A DNA stretch of 62,365 bases from Mycobacterium lehmannii (GTDB lineage Bacteria; Actinomycetota; Actinomycetes; Mycobacteriales; Mycobacteriaceae). Positions 52,916 through 59,737 of the stretch are shown here, piece after piece. Position numbers and translations under genes: made by a program. Under the pieces are notes generated by a model. That model searched no databases. It saw only the letters and a list, made by a program, of their open reading frames with translations, and was not told the DNA's origin. Numbering within the stretch: position 1 is the first letter of the stretch; the number at the start of each line of letters is the position of its first letter. The stretch is from assembly GCF_002245535.1 (NCBI RefSeq), contig NZ_NKCN01000028.1, positions 1-62,365 of the forward strand. Reading direction: 5' to 3'.

Positions 52916-53626
52916 TCACTCGTCAATCACCTCGTAGCAGGCTGGTCCGCAGTTGGGGTCGTAGTCGGGAGGGTTGGGGTAAATGCTGCCGGAGGGGTAG
53001 ACCATGCCGATTTCGTTCGGATTCGACGTGGAGTCCGGAGTCGGATGAGCGGTCTGCGGAGCGTCGGCGGCCGGTGGTACGAGCTTGACGCCGGGAATCA
53101 GGTGGGCGTGGACAACGTCGTCACCCGTCGGCGCGGCCGCGTCGGCGTGCGGCGCGGACGACTCGGCGGCCGGGGCGGACGACTCAGCGTGCGGCGCCGA
53201 CGACTCAGCCGCCGGTGGTACGAGCTTCACGCCGGGAATCAGGTGGGCGTGGACTACGTCGTCACCCGTCGGCGCGGCCGCGTCGGCGTGCGGCGCCGAC
53301 GACTCCGCGTGCGGGGCCGTGGACTCCGCGTGCGGGGCCGACGACTCCGCTTGGGGCGCGGAGACCTCGGCATGCGGCGCTGACACCTCGGCATGCGGGG
53401 CCGACGACTCCACGTGCGGCGCGGAGACCGAGCCGGCGTGATCCTCGGAGGATGACGTGGAGTGCGCCGCCCCGGAGTCATGGGCGGGTGCCGCGGACGC
53501 GATGCCGGCCATGCCGAGGCCAGCTAGCCCTAGGGCCCCCGCGATGGCGGCAGCGACGGCGAGCTTCTTGACCGCGCCCAAGGTGGCGACGGTTCCTGCG
53601 TGCTTGGCGAACGGGGTGTTGGTCAT
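52916..53626 (-). CDS. Secreted repeat protein (SAPHAES repeats)
   Basis: 236 aa from ATG 53626 (AAAGGAAA upstream). A long signal peptide (hydrophobic about 25-50, ASA cleavage). Then 7-residue repeats SAPHAES/SAPHAEV/SAPQAES about ten times, interrupted by two copies of GDDVVHAHLIPGVKLVPPAA 47 residues apart. The C-terminus is YDPNCGPACYEVIDE with two cysteines. Composition (Ala, Pro, His, Glu, Ser) suggests an extended surface protein, perhaps metal-binding through its His. Function unknown. Confidence 0.7.
   Translation of the reverse strand: MTNTPFAKHAGTVATLGAVKKLAVAAAIAGALGLAGLGMAGIASAAPAHDSGAAHSTSSSEDHAGSVSAPHVESSAPHAEVSAPHAEVSAPQAESSAPHAESTAPHAESSAPHADAAAPTGDDVVHAHLIPGVKLVPPAAESSAPHAESSAPAAESSAPHADAAAPTGDDVVHAHLIPGVKLVPPAADAPQTAHPTPDSTSNPNEIGMVYPSGSIYPNPPDYDPNCGPACYEVIDE
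53071..53305. repeat. Direct repeat of about 95 bp, period 141
   Basis: The stretch beginning CCGGTGGTACGAGCTT at 53071 recurs at 53212 with only a few changes over roughly 95 bp. It encodes the duplicated GDDVVHAHLIPGVKLVPPAA segment. Confidence 0.8.
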
Positions 53627-54148
53627 CGACTTTTCCTTTCGTGGAGCCACGGTCTTCGTGGTTGAAAAAGAGAATCGGGCGTCGACCTCAAGGGATTCTC
53701 AAAGCCTCCACTCGTGCGTCACGACAGCGCGAAATACAGCGTTCGGTCCGTCACCTGGAAAGGCGACCAACCCCCGCGGGTCGGCATTCAACGCGACGCC
53801 CCCGAACACTGGCCTCCACTTCGGCATCACCGGAGTCCTTGTCTCTCCCGACACCTCGAGATCCAAGGTGTCAGCGTGTGCGGAGATCGCTTGGGATACC
53901 ACATCTTCGACGACGCGGGACGGGACCCGTGATCGGCAGCGTTCACCGAAGGCGTCTTCCGAAGTAAGTGCTCTGCTAGTTCCGATGCCACCGCCTCAAC
54001 TGCCTGTTGGCATGTGCACGCATCTGCGTCTCGCGACAAGTTAGCTTCGAGCCGAGCTCGCCGCTGCGATCCCGCCGCTCGCGGGGGTGGGTGCCCCTAG
54101 AAAGGCCGTCCGCCCGCCTCGAAAAGCCGTCCTACCGGGCTTCTTGCC

Positions 54149-54178
54149 GTGCCCCCAGTCGGACTCGAACCGACACTG
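54149..54178. repeat. 30-bp direct repeat, left copy (att-like)
   Basis: Identical to 56651-56680 in the same orientation; it comprises the tRNA acceptor/T-arm 3' end. The two copies bound 2.5 kb with the metal-efflux genes. Confidence 0.85.
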
Positions 54179-54225
54179 GGCGGAGTTCAAGTCCCCGTTA
54201 GTGCGATTCATCGATGAACTATCAA
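54150..54225 (-). pseudogene. tRNA 3'-half fragment (degenerate)
   Basis: Read on the minus strand, the T-arm (GTCGG TTCGAGT CCGAC) and acceptor 3' strand TGGGGGC-A are intact, and an anticodon arm with loop CTTGAAC has one mismatch in its stem. The 5' half lacks the GG of the D-loop and a matching acceptor strand. The last 30 bases are identical to the fragment at 56652. Confidence 0.6.
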
Positions 54226-54335
54226 ACGACATTGGCAATTTAGGGTCTTAACTGCGCATTTTATGCGTGGCCGTTGATTGGCTTGGGGTCGAATGAAGAC
54301 GTGTGCATACAAGCTGTTTACAGATTCGCCTGTGA

Positions 54336-55364
54336 TCATTCACCGTCACCCTTCATCGGGTACGCATGGATGAGAGCAGTGGAGAGCTTGGGCACTGCAT
54401 GAGTCAGGGTGTGTTCTGCATTGTGCGCAATCCGGTGGGCGTCCACCAGGGTGGTCGAGGGGTCGATGTCGAGTTCTGCGTCGGCGTGCAAACGGTGCCC
54501 GACCCAGCGCATCTTCACGCTGCGCACCTGTCGAACGCCTGGCTGGGCCGCCAGTGCGGTTTCGGCGGCGTCAACTAGAACGGGATCAACACCGTCCATC
54601 AGTCGTCGAAAGACATCACGTACTGCGGTACGCAGTACTGCGAGAATGGCCGCTGTGATGAGCAAGCCGAAGATGGGATCGGCTAGCGGGTAGCCGAGCG
54701 CCACGCCACCAGCGCCCAGGAGCACAGCAAGCGAGGTAAACCCATCAGTACGGGCGTGCAGCCCGTCGGCGACGAGGGCCACCGATCCGATTCTGCGTCC
54801 GACTCGAATCCGGTACAAGGCAACGAGTTCATTACCAATGAATCCGACTAGGCCAGCGGCTGCGACCCAGCCCACGTTATGAATTACGACGGGATCAATC
54901 AGGCGTCGCACCGATTCAACTCCGGCGACAATCGCGGAGAAGGCGATCATGACGACGACAAAAAGCCCTGCAATGTCCTCGGCGCGACCGAAGCCGTATG
55001 TGTAGCGCCGGGTGGCTGCCTTTGTGCCGACCACGAAGGCGATCCAGAGCGGTATGGATGTCAAGGCGTCGGAGAAGTTGTGGATAGTGTCGGCAAGCAG
55101 CGCGACTGAACCCGAGAGCACGACGATCACCAACTGGGCGACCGCCGTTGCCGTGAGTGCGATGAGGCTTATCTTCACCGCACGTATCCCGGCGGCACTG
55201 GATTGCAACGCGTCGTCGATACTGTCGGAAGCGTCGTGACTGTGTGGCGCGAAAATCTCGCGCATCGCAGCGCCAAACTTGCCGAATCGACTCTTCGGGT
55301 GGTGATGATGCCGGTGATGGCCGTCATGGTGGTGGTGCGTGGTCGCCGCCTGTTCGTGGCTCAT
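54336..55364 (-). CDS. Cation diffusion facilitator (Zn/Cd/Co/Ni efflux)
   Basis: 342 aa. His-rich N-terminus (seven His pairs within residues 10-25). Six membrane helices with the two CDF metal motifs HNFSDALTS (helix 2) and HARTDGFTS (helix 5), and a C-terminal cytoplasmic domain VRSVKMRWVGHRLHADAELD. It exports divalent metal in exchange for protons. Start ATG 55364 overlaps the stop of the ArsR/SmtB gene (ATGA), so metal-regulated co-expression is expected. Which metal is not visible. Confidence 0.9.
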   Translation of the reverse strand: MSHEQAATTHHHHDGHHRHHHHPKSRFGKFGAAMREIFAPHSHDASDSIDDALQSSAAGIRAVKISLIALTATAVAQLVIVVLSGSVALLADTIHNFSDALTSIPLWIAFVVGTKAATRRYTYGFGRAEDIAGLFVVVMIAFSAIVAGVESVRRLIDPVVIHNVGWVAAAGLVGFIGNELVALYRIRVGRRIGSVALVADGLHARTDGFTSLAVLLGAGGVALGYPLADPIFGLLITAAILAVLRTAVRDVFRRLMDGVDPVLVDAAETALAAQPGVRQVRSVKMRWVGHRLHADAELDIDPSTTLVDAHRIAHNAEHTLTHAVPKLSTALIHAYPMKGDGE

Positions 55365-55786
55365 GCTCGTCGTCCGGTCGGTGAGACCCCATTGACCGAC
55401 GCGGCGCTGACCTCGCGGTGGATGGCGGCGAGTTGAGCGGTGTCACGGTGGTGGCCGGGGACACCCGATCCGGCGTGCTCGGCGTTGAAGACAGCGTCGG
55501 TGACCAGCTGGGCGATGTGGTCGTTGTCCAGGCTGTAATAGATGGTCGTGCCTTCACGGCGCGTGCGCACCAGCCGTGCCATGCGGAGTTTGGCCAGGTG
55601 CTGCGATACAGACGATGCGGGCTTCTGCACATGGGTCGCCAGGTCATTGACCGACCGTTCCTGACCCACCAGGGCCCAAACGATCTGTACGCGGGTGGCG
55701 TCAGCCAGCATCCGGAAGACCTCTACCACTAGACCTACCTCATCATCGGGCAACCGACGACCGCATACTCGACTATCTGCATCCAT
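55361..55786 (-). CDS. ArsR/SmtB-family metal-sensing repressor
   Basis: 141 aa winged helix: FRMLADATRVQIVWALVGQE, recognition helix KPASSVSQHLAKLRMARLV. The alpha5 region SLDNDHIAQLVTDAVFNAEH resembles the SmtB/NmtR site but with some ligands changed (Asn where SmtB has D104 and H117), and the tail adds HHRD and H residues; a nickel, cobalt or zinc sensor is possible. ATG 55786 is probably leaderless: TACTAT sits 6 bases upstream and the operator overlaps the start. First gene of the efflux pair. Confidence 0.85.
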   Translation of the reverse strand: MDADSRVCGRRLPDDEVGLVVEVFRMLADATRVQIVWALVGQERSVNDLATHVQKPASSVSQHLAKLRMARLVRTRREGTTIYYSLDNDHIAQLVTDAVFNAEHAGSGVPGHHRDTAQLAAIHREVSAASVNGVSPTGRRA

Positions 55787-55797
55787 ACGCAGATAGT
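55772..55797. promoter_or_regulatory. ArsR/SmtB operator over the start codon
   Basis: Perfect 9-bp inverted repeat ACTATCTGC (55772-55780) and GCAGATAGT (55789-55797) with an 8-base spacer that contains the ATG of the repressor gene. The -10 TACTAT lies within it on the minus strand. Confidence 0.7.
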
Positions 55798-55832
55798 AGA
55801 TCAGAAAATCGGGTCAGGGCCACCCAGGCCAG

Positions 55833-56478
55833 GTGCTCTTCCGCAGTCCGACAGGAACCTTTCCGGATGTACTGGCGTACGACCCGATCAGGCGCACGGT
55901 CTGGACAACGAACGAGACTGCGGGCACGGAGACAGTGATTGACGCCGATACCGGCGCAGTCCGGGCCACCGTTCCATTGGGCGGCGAGGTCGGAAACGTC
56001 GTATGCAACAGCCTTTTGGACCAGATGGTGGTCGCGGTGCAGGGCCGCAATGACCTCGCCGTCATTGACCCGCTTAGTTTCACTGTCGTGGAACGGATTC
56101 CCACACCTGGTTGCGATCACCCGCACGGCCAGGCGTTAGACGCTACCGACCAGACCATGTTCGTCGGCTGCGAATCCAACGCCACGACGGACACCGTGGA
56201 CCTGACCAACCGAGCCGTGATTGGCCGCTAGGAAGTCGGCGAAACGCCAGATGTGTTGGCATACGACCCTGACCGTGGACGTATACGTCGCAACCGAAAG
56301 TGGCTGGGTCAGCGTTTTCAATCATGTCCGTGGGCATCTCGAAGCGCGGGGTCGGCCCATCTCGCAGACGGGCGCACACTCACCCGCCCTTAACCCGACT
56401 ACCAACCACATCTACTTCCCGATACCCAAGGGACCGAGGGGTTCCTCGGTGCTATGGGAGTTCGAACCTACGAACTGA
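55833..56478 (+). pseudogene. YncE-like beta-propeller, broken
   Basis: The first frame (55833-56231) reads TFPDVLAYDPIRRTVWTTNE and VAVQGRNDLAVIDPLSFTVV, then ends at TAG 56229. The same frame goes on after the stop with EVGETPDVLAYDPDRG, a second blade start, and the protein-like sequence then continues in another frame as VDVYVATESGWVSVFNHV and NPTTNHIYFPIPKGPRG to 56478. So there is at least one nonsense change and one frameshift near 56280. The N-terminus also lacks a signal peptide. Decayed cargo next to the metal-efflux pair. Confidence 0.7.
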
Positions 56479-56496
56479 GCTTCTAGAGGTGCAAAC

Positions 56497-56640
56497 GTGA
56501 TGCGACGGTGGCGTCCAGCGACGCCCTCGGCGAGTACGCGGCGAGCCGTGGCACGGCCCACCCCAAAGCGTCGAAGCGATAGTGCTCGCCGACTCACCGC
56601 TTGCGTGCATACGCTGCGCCTTATCGAGGCAAAGAAATCG
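56497..56640 (-). pseudogene. Serine recombinase/resolvase C-terminal fragment
   Basis: On the minus strand, one frame reads LDKAQRMHASGESASTIAST and, after a single-base shift at a TTT/GGGG run near 56570, the next frame reads GVGRATARRVLAEG. Together they form the C-terminal helix-turn-helix of resolvase/invertase proteins. The catalytic N-terminal domain is missing. It lies directly inside the right-hand 30-bp repeat, as a recombinase gene of an integrated element might. Confidence 0.55.
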
Positions 56641-56650
56641 CTTCTACTCG

Positions 56651-56680
56651 GTGCCCCCAGTCGGACTCGAACCGACACTG
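56651..56680. repeat. 30-bp direct repeat, right copy (att-like)
   Basis: Identical to 54149-54178, same orientation, 2502 bp apart. It forms the 3' end of the tRNA-like sequence 56652-56726. Confidence 0.85.
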
Positions 56681-56726
56681 TGCGGATTTTAAGTCCGCTC
56701 GCATCTCCGACTAGATATCTGCCGCC
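56652..56726 (-). pseudogene. tRNA-like sequence with UAA anticodon and damaged 5' strand
   Basis: T-arm, 5-base variable loop and a perfectly paired anticodon arm (GCGGA CTTAAAA TCCGC, anticodon UAA) are intact. The 5' acceptor strand GGCGGCA has three mismatches with TGGGGGC and the D-arm is irregular with two extra bases before the anticodon stem. It starts 4 bp after the fadD2-like gene ends. CCA is not encoded. Confidence 0.6.
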
Positions 56727-56730
56727 ATCC

Positions 56731-58381
56731 TCAATCCTGGATATCCAGTTCGACCAACACCCGACGCAGTAGCTTTCCGGTGGCATTTCGGGGTAGCTCG
56801 TCGACGAAGACCACATCGCGCGGTACCTTGTGCCGCGCCAGGTTGTCTTTCACGTACTGCTTGATCTCTGCCGCGTCCTGGTCGGCGCCGAGCTCGGAAA
56901 CGATGAAGGCGCGCAACCGCTTTCCAAACTCGGCATCATCGACCCCGACCACGGCAACCTCGGCGATATCGGGCCGCGCCTCGAGTAGGTTTTCCACTTC
57001 CTGCGGAAAGACGTTCTCGCCGCCGGACACGATCATGTCGTCGTCGCGACCGTCTACGAACAGCAATCCGTTTTCGTCGAAATGACCCATGTCGCCGCTG
57101 GACATGTAGCCGTCAATGATCTGTTTGTTGCGACCATCGGTGTATCCGGAGAACGGCGCACCGTTGCGGATGAAGATCCTGCCGCGACGGTTCGCGCCCT
57201 CAATCCGTCGATCGTTCTCGTCGTACAGCACCACCTCGCAGGTCACCGGAGCACGCCCCGCGGTACCGGGGGCGGCACGTAGCTCGGAAGGGGTGGCGAC
57301 GCTGGCGATGGCACATTCGGTGGACCCGTACATGTTGTACAGAACATCCCCGAAGGTGTCCTGCACCCGGTTGGACAACTCGGGGCTCAGGGCCGACCCG
57401 GCGATGAGAATGACTTTCAGTGACGACGTGTCGTACTTGGCGATGACGTCGGGCGGAAGCTCGACCATCCGGTGCAGCATCGTCGGGACCGCAACCAGCA
57501 TGTCGGCCTTGTGGTCGGCGATGAGCTTCAACGTGCCCTCCGCCTTGAACCGCCTGGTCGTCACGATCTTGTTCCCAAACGCAGCACCGACGGTGTAAGT
57601 GGCCCACCCGGTGCTGTGAAAGATGGGTGACACGATGACCATGGTCCCCCTGCGCGGGAACGGTATTCGGTCAACGATCTGCGCCGTCGCGAGCGGAGAT
57701 ACCGTCTCACGCGGCGCTCCCTTGGGCAGCCCGGTCGTGCCGCTGGTAAGGATCACGGAACCGCCGGCTTTGCTCGGCGGGGGCAGAGGCTCGGTGGAGT
57801 TCGACGCGATGATGTCGTCGAGAGTCTGCGCGCCGGCGGGCAGTTCTGCGCCGTCGTCCACCCACGTCAACACCCGCGGCAGGTCGGCGGGCAGCGCGTC
57901 GAGGAGACCAAGGAACTCGCTGTCGTGCAGGACCACGGTCACTTTCTCGCGCTCGCAGACCTCGGCGAACTGAGGTTTGGCGAAACCCGTGTTCATCAAC
58001 ACCATTCGGGCGCCCACCTTGCCGCAGGCGGCCATGGTGATGACCAGACCGCGGTGGTCGCGGCACAGCACACCGACGACCGAGCCCGCGGAGACACCGA
58101 GGCGCTGCAAGCCATGCGCCAATGCCCACGACTGGTCATCGACCTGGTTGTACGTCAACGTCCCGCGCTCGTCGACGACCGCAGGCAGGTCCGCATACTT
58201 GCGACCACCCTGAATCGCCATCGTGGCCTGCGGGCCGTAAGCGCGCGAGCTTGGCGGTCTGAACGCCCGAACCGAGGTCTTTGAGATCGATGATTCCCGT
58301 GTCGATGAGTCGTTTAGCAGCGCGCGCCGCCTCGGTGGCGTGCTGCACCTTCTGCCGAACGCCGGCCAGCACGTCAGCCAT
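56731..58381 (-). pseudogene. fadD2: FadD2-like acyl-CoA ligase with a frameshift
   Basis: ATG 58381 (GGGAGG upstream) begins MADVLAGVRQKVQHATEAAR and stays open to the CG run at 58241-58247; the ligase then continues in another frame as YGPQATMAIQGGRKYADLPA. Adding one CG unit (2 bases) gives 551 codons and a 550-aa protein, near the 560 aa of FadD2. The remaining motifs are intact: TSGTTGLPKG, YGSTE, SSGDMGHFDENG and the C-terminal Lys in NATGKLLRR. A 496-aa product from ATG 58221 would lack about 50 residues and a ribosome site. It may be a true mutation or a sequencing error. Confidence 0.8.
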
Positions 58382-58698
58382 CAGGCCTCCCTCACCACGG
58401 AAATGTGCGTTGCACAGTAGCAGTCGGCTAGTCGTGTCGATCCTGAACCGACATCGCGGCACCGAACGTGGAACCGCTGATTTCAGTGCCCCGGACACTC
58501 GCCCCGCGCCAAAGGCCATGGACGGTGCGGAAGCAGATGCTGCGAACGCCTTGCGCGCAAGCACTGTTGCTCGGTATCGAGAGCTGGGTCGCGAGCTGCC
58601 TTCGCACAAGGCCGTCACCCGTACACGAGAACAGTCGGTGAGCCGTATAGAGGCAAGAACAAGAGGTCCGCGCACACGCTAAACTCGGCTACCTAGAA
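58382..58698. other. Intergenic region between fadD2-like gene and tRNA
   Basis: 317 bp without a convincing gene. It should contain the fadD2-like promoter (minus strand) and the tRNA promoter (plus strand). A plus-strand frame at about 58520-58680 is helical-looking but has no recognisable family. Confidence 0.4.
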
Positions 58699-58774
58699 GG
58701 GGACGTAGCCTAATTGGCATCGGCGGGGCGCTTAAAACGCCCGACATTTGTGGGTTCGAGTCCCACCGTCCCCA
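58699..58774 (+). tRNA. Class I tRNA with UAA anticodon (tRNA-Leu by codon)
   Basis: 76 bases. Acceptor GGGGACG pairs perfectly with CGTCCCC (58767-58773), discriminator A. The anticodon arm is GGGCG CTTAAAA CGCCC (anticodon UAA), the T-arm GTGGG TTCGAGT CCCAC is perfect, and the D-loop has the GG. The D-stem has three good pairs. The variable region is 7 bases, whereas bacterial leucine tRNAs normally have a long variable arm, so its charging identity is uncertain. CCA is not encoded. Confidence 0.75.
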
Positions 58775-58854
58775 CTATAAAAAGGAATCTCACAGGTCGC
58801 GCAAACGCGCGATAGTGTCGATGTCCAAGATCCTCCACTGACGAAAGCGCAAGG

Positions 58855-59199
58855 ATGTCATCGGTGAGAAAATCTCGTATCGGACGACGGCTGGCGATCC
58901 TCGGCGGATTTGCGATCGCGGCGGCGGCACCCGTCACTGCGGTCATTGTCACCGCCTCCCCCGGCCTGCCAAGTCAACTCGCGGCTTGCCCGGCCGGCGA
59001 GGACAGCGACCTCTACAGCGGGACGTGCGTGCCCTACCTGGTGCCCAACACCGCCTCACCGGTCAACAACGCCTGCCCGCCGGGAGTCAGCGGCGCCGAA
59101 TGCACGGGCTCGACCGGCAATCTTGTGCCGCGACACGCGCCGCCTGGACCGTCGCCCGAGTTGCAGGAATTGGAAGACGTCGTCACCCCTGGCTACTAG
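58855..59199 (+). CDS. Small secreted protein
   Basis: 114 aa. Basic start then hydrophobic segment (LAILGGFAIAAAAPVTAVIV), a likely signal peptide with an alternative GTG start at 58864. Mature part has four cysteines (AACPAGEDSD, SGTCVPYLVP, NNACPPGVSG, AECTGSTG), suggesting two disulfides, and a Pro-rich tail. Unknown function; the pattern CPAG...YSGTC-P occurs in other mycobacterial exported peptides. Confidence 0.7.
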   Translation: MSSVRKSRIGRRLAILGGFAIAAAAPVTAVIVTASPGLPSQLAACPAGEDSDLYSGTCVPYLVPNTASPVNNACPPGVSGAECTGSTGNLVPRHAPPGPSPELQELEDVVTPGY

Positions 59200-59207
59200 A
59201 GCCGCGA

Positions 59208-59576
59208 TCAGCCCGCGGCCCACTTCTTGGCACGGTCAAGCTGGCCCAGGCCGAACAGCGCGATCTCGCCGGGGACCATCCAGGCCAGCGCGTGCAGCGT
59301 GTGCCGGATCCACTCCTTATCGGTGACGACCGCGATTCGCTTGAAGGCCGAGTGATGCTGGAATAAGGCGCCCAGCCCCATTTTCAGATCCTCGACCAAC
59401 CCTCCGGGTCCGAAGCCTTCGTAGTCGTCCGCGATCACCTCCACGATTCGGATTTCGTCGTCCTTCACCATGTCATCCATGACCGGTTTGAAGTCACGCA
59501 TCTCGTCGCCGCTGATCCGCCCCGACACGCGGAAACCGGTCACCCCGGCGGGCATATCCGGCATTGTTTCGATCAT
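59208..59576 (-). CDS. SpoIIAA-like STAS-fold protein
   Basis: 122 aa from ATG 59576 (AAAGGAGA 6-13 bases upstream). Fold of the SpoIIAA-like/lipid-binding group: GVTGFRVSGRISGDEMRDFK, IRIVEVIADDYEGFGPGG, FKRIAVVTDKEWIRHTLHAL. Members may bind lipids or act as stress proteins; this is not a canonical phosphorylated antagonist. No kinase is adjacent. Confidence 0.78.
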   Translation of the reverse strand: MIETMPDMPAGVTGFRVSGRISGDEMRDFKPVMDDMVKDDEIRIVEVIADDYEGFGPGGLVEDLKMGLGALFQHHSAFKRIAVVTDKEWIRHTLHALAWMVPGEIALFGLGQLDRAKKWAAG

Positions 59577-59737
59577 CGAGTTCTCCTTTCGCGCACACGA
59601 GATCAGCTCTCGATATGGGGATTCTCGGACCACACCACTCGGCGCGATAGGGTCGAATGGCCTCAAAGTGGGACGGCCGGCCTGATTGGCGTCGGCTCAT
59701 GTAGGCCACGACGTCAATGATCTCGCCGCTCACCGGC

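Larger units (their letters stand above)
53627..54335. other. Region with a possible broken minus-strand gene and a tRNA fragment
   Basis: 709 bp. On the minus strand, 53699-53998 is open without an ATG: it contains SRVVEDVVSQAISAHADTL and ends FRAVVTHEWRL; GTG 53902 is a possible start (67 aa). The overlapping frame upstream (53827-54039) reads QAVEAVASELAEHLLRK, so one gene interrupted by a frameshift near 53945 is possible. I recognise no family. The tRNA-like fragment at 54150 lies in the right part; the rest holds nothing I can name. Confidence 0.35.

Noticed and set aside
53085..53441. Regular short repeats that at first resemble a CRISPR array
   Set aside because: The repeats are in frame with the SAPHAES protein, of varied length, and have no unique spacers or cas genes nearby.
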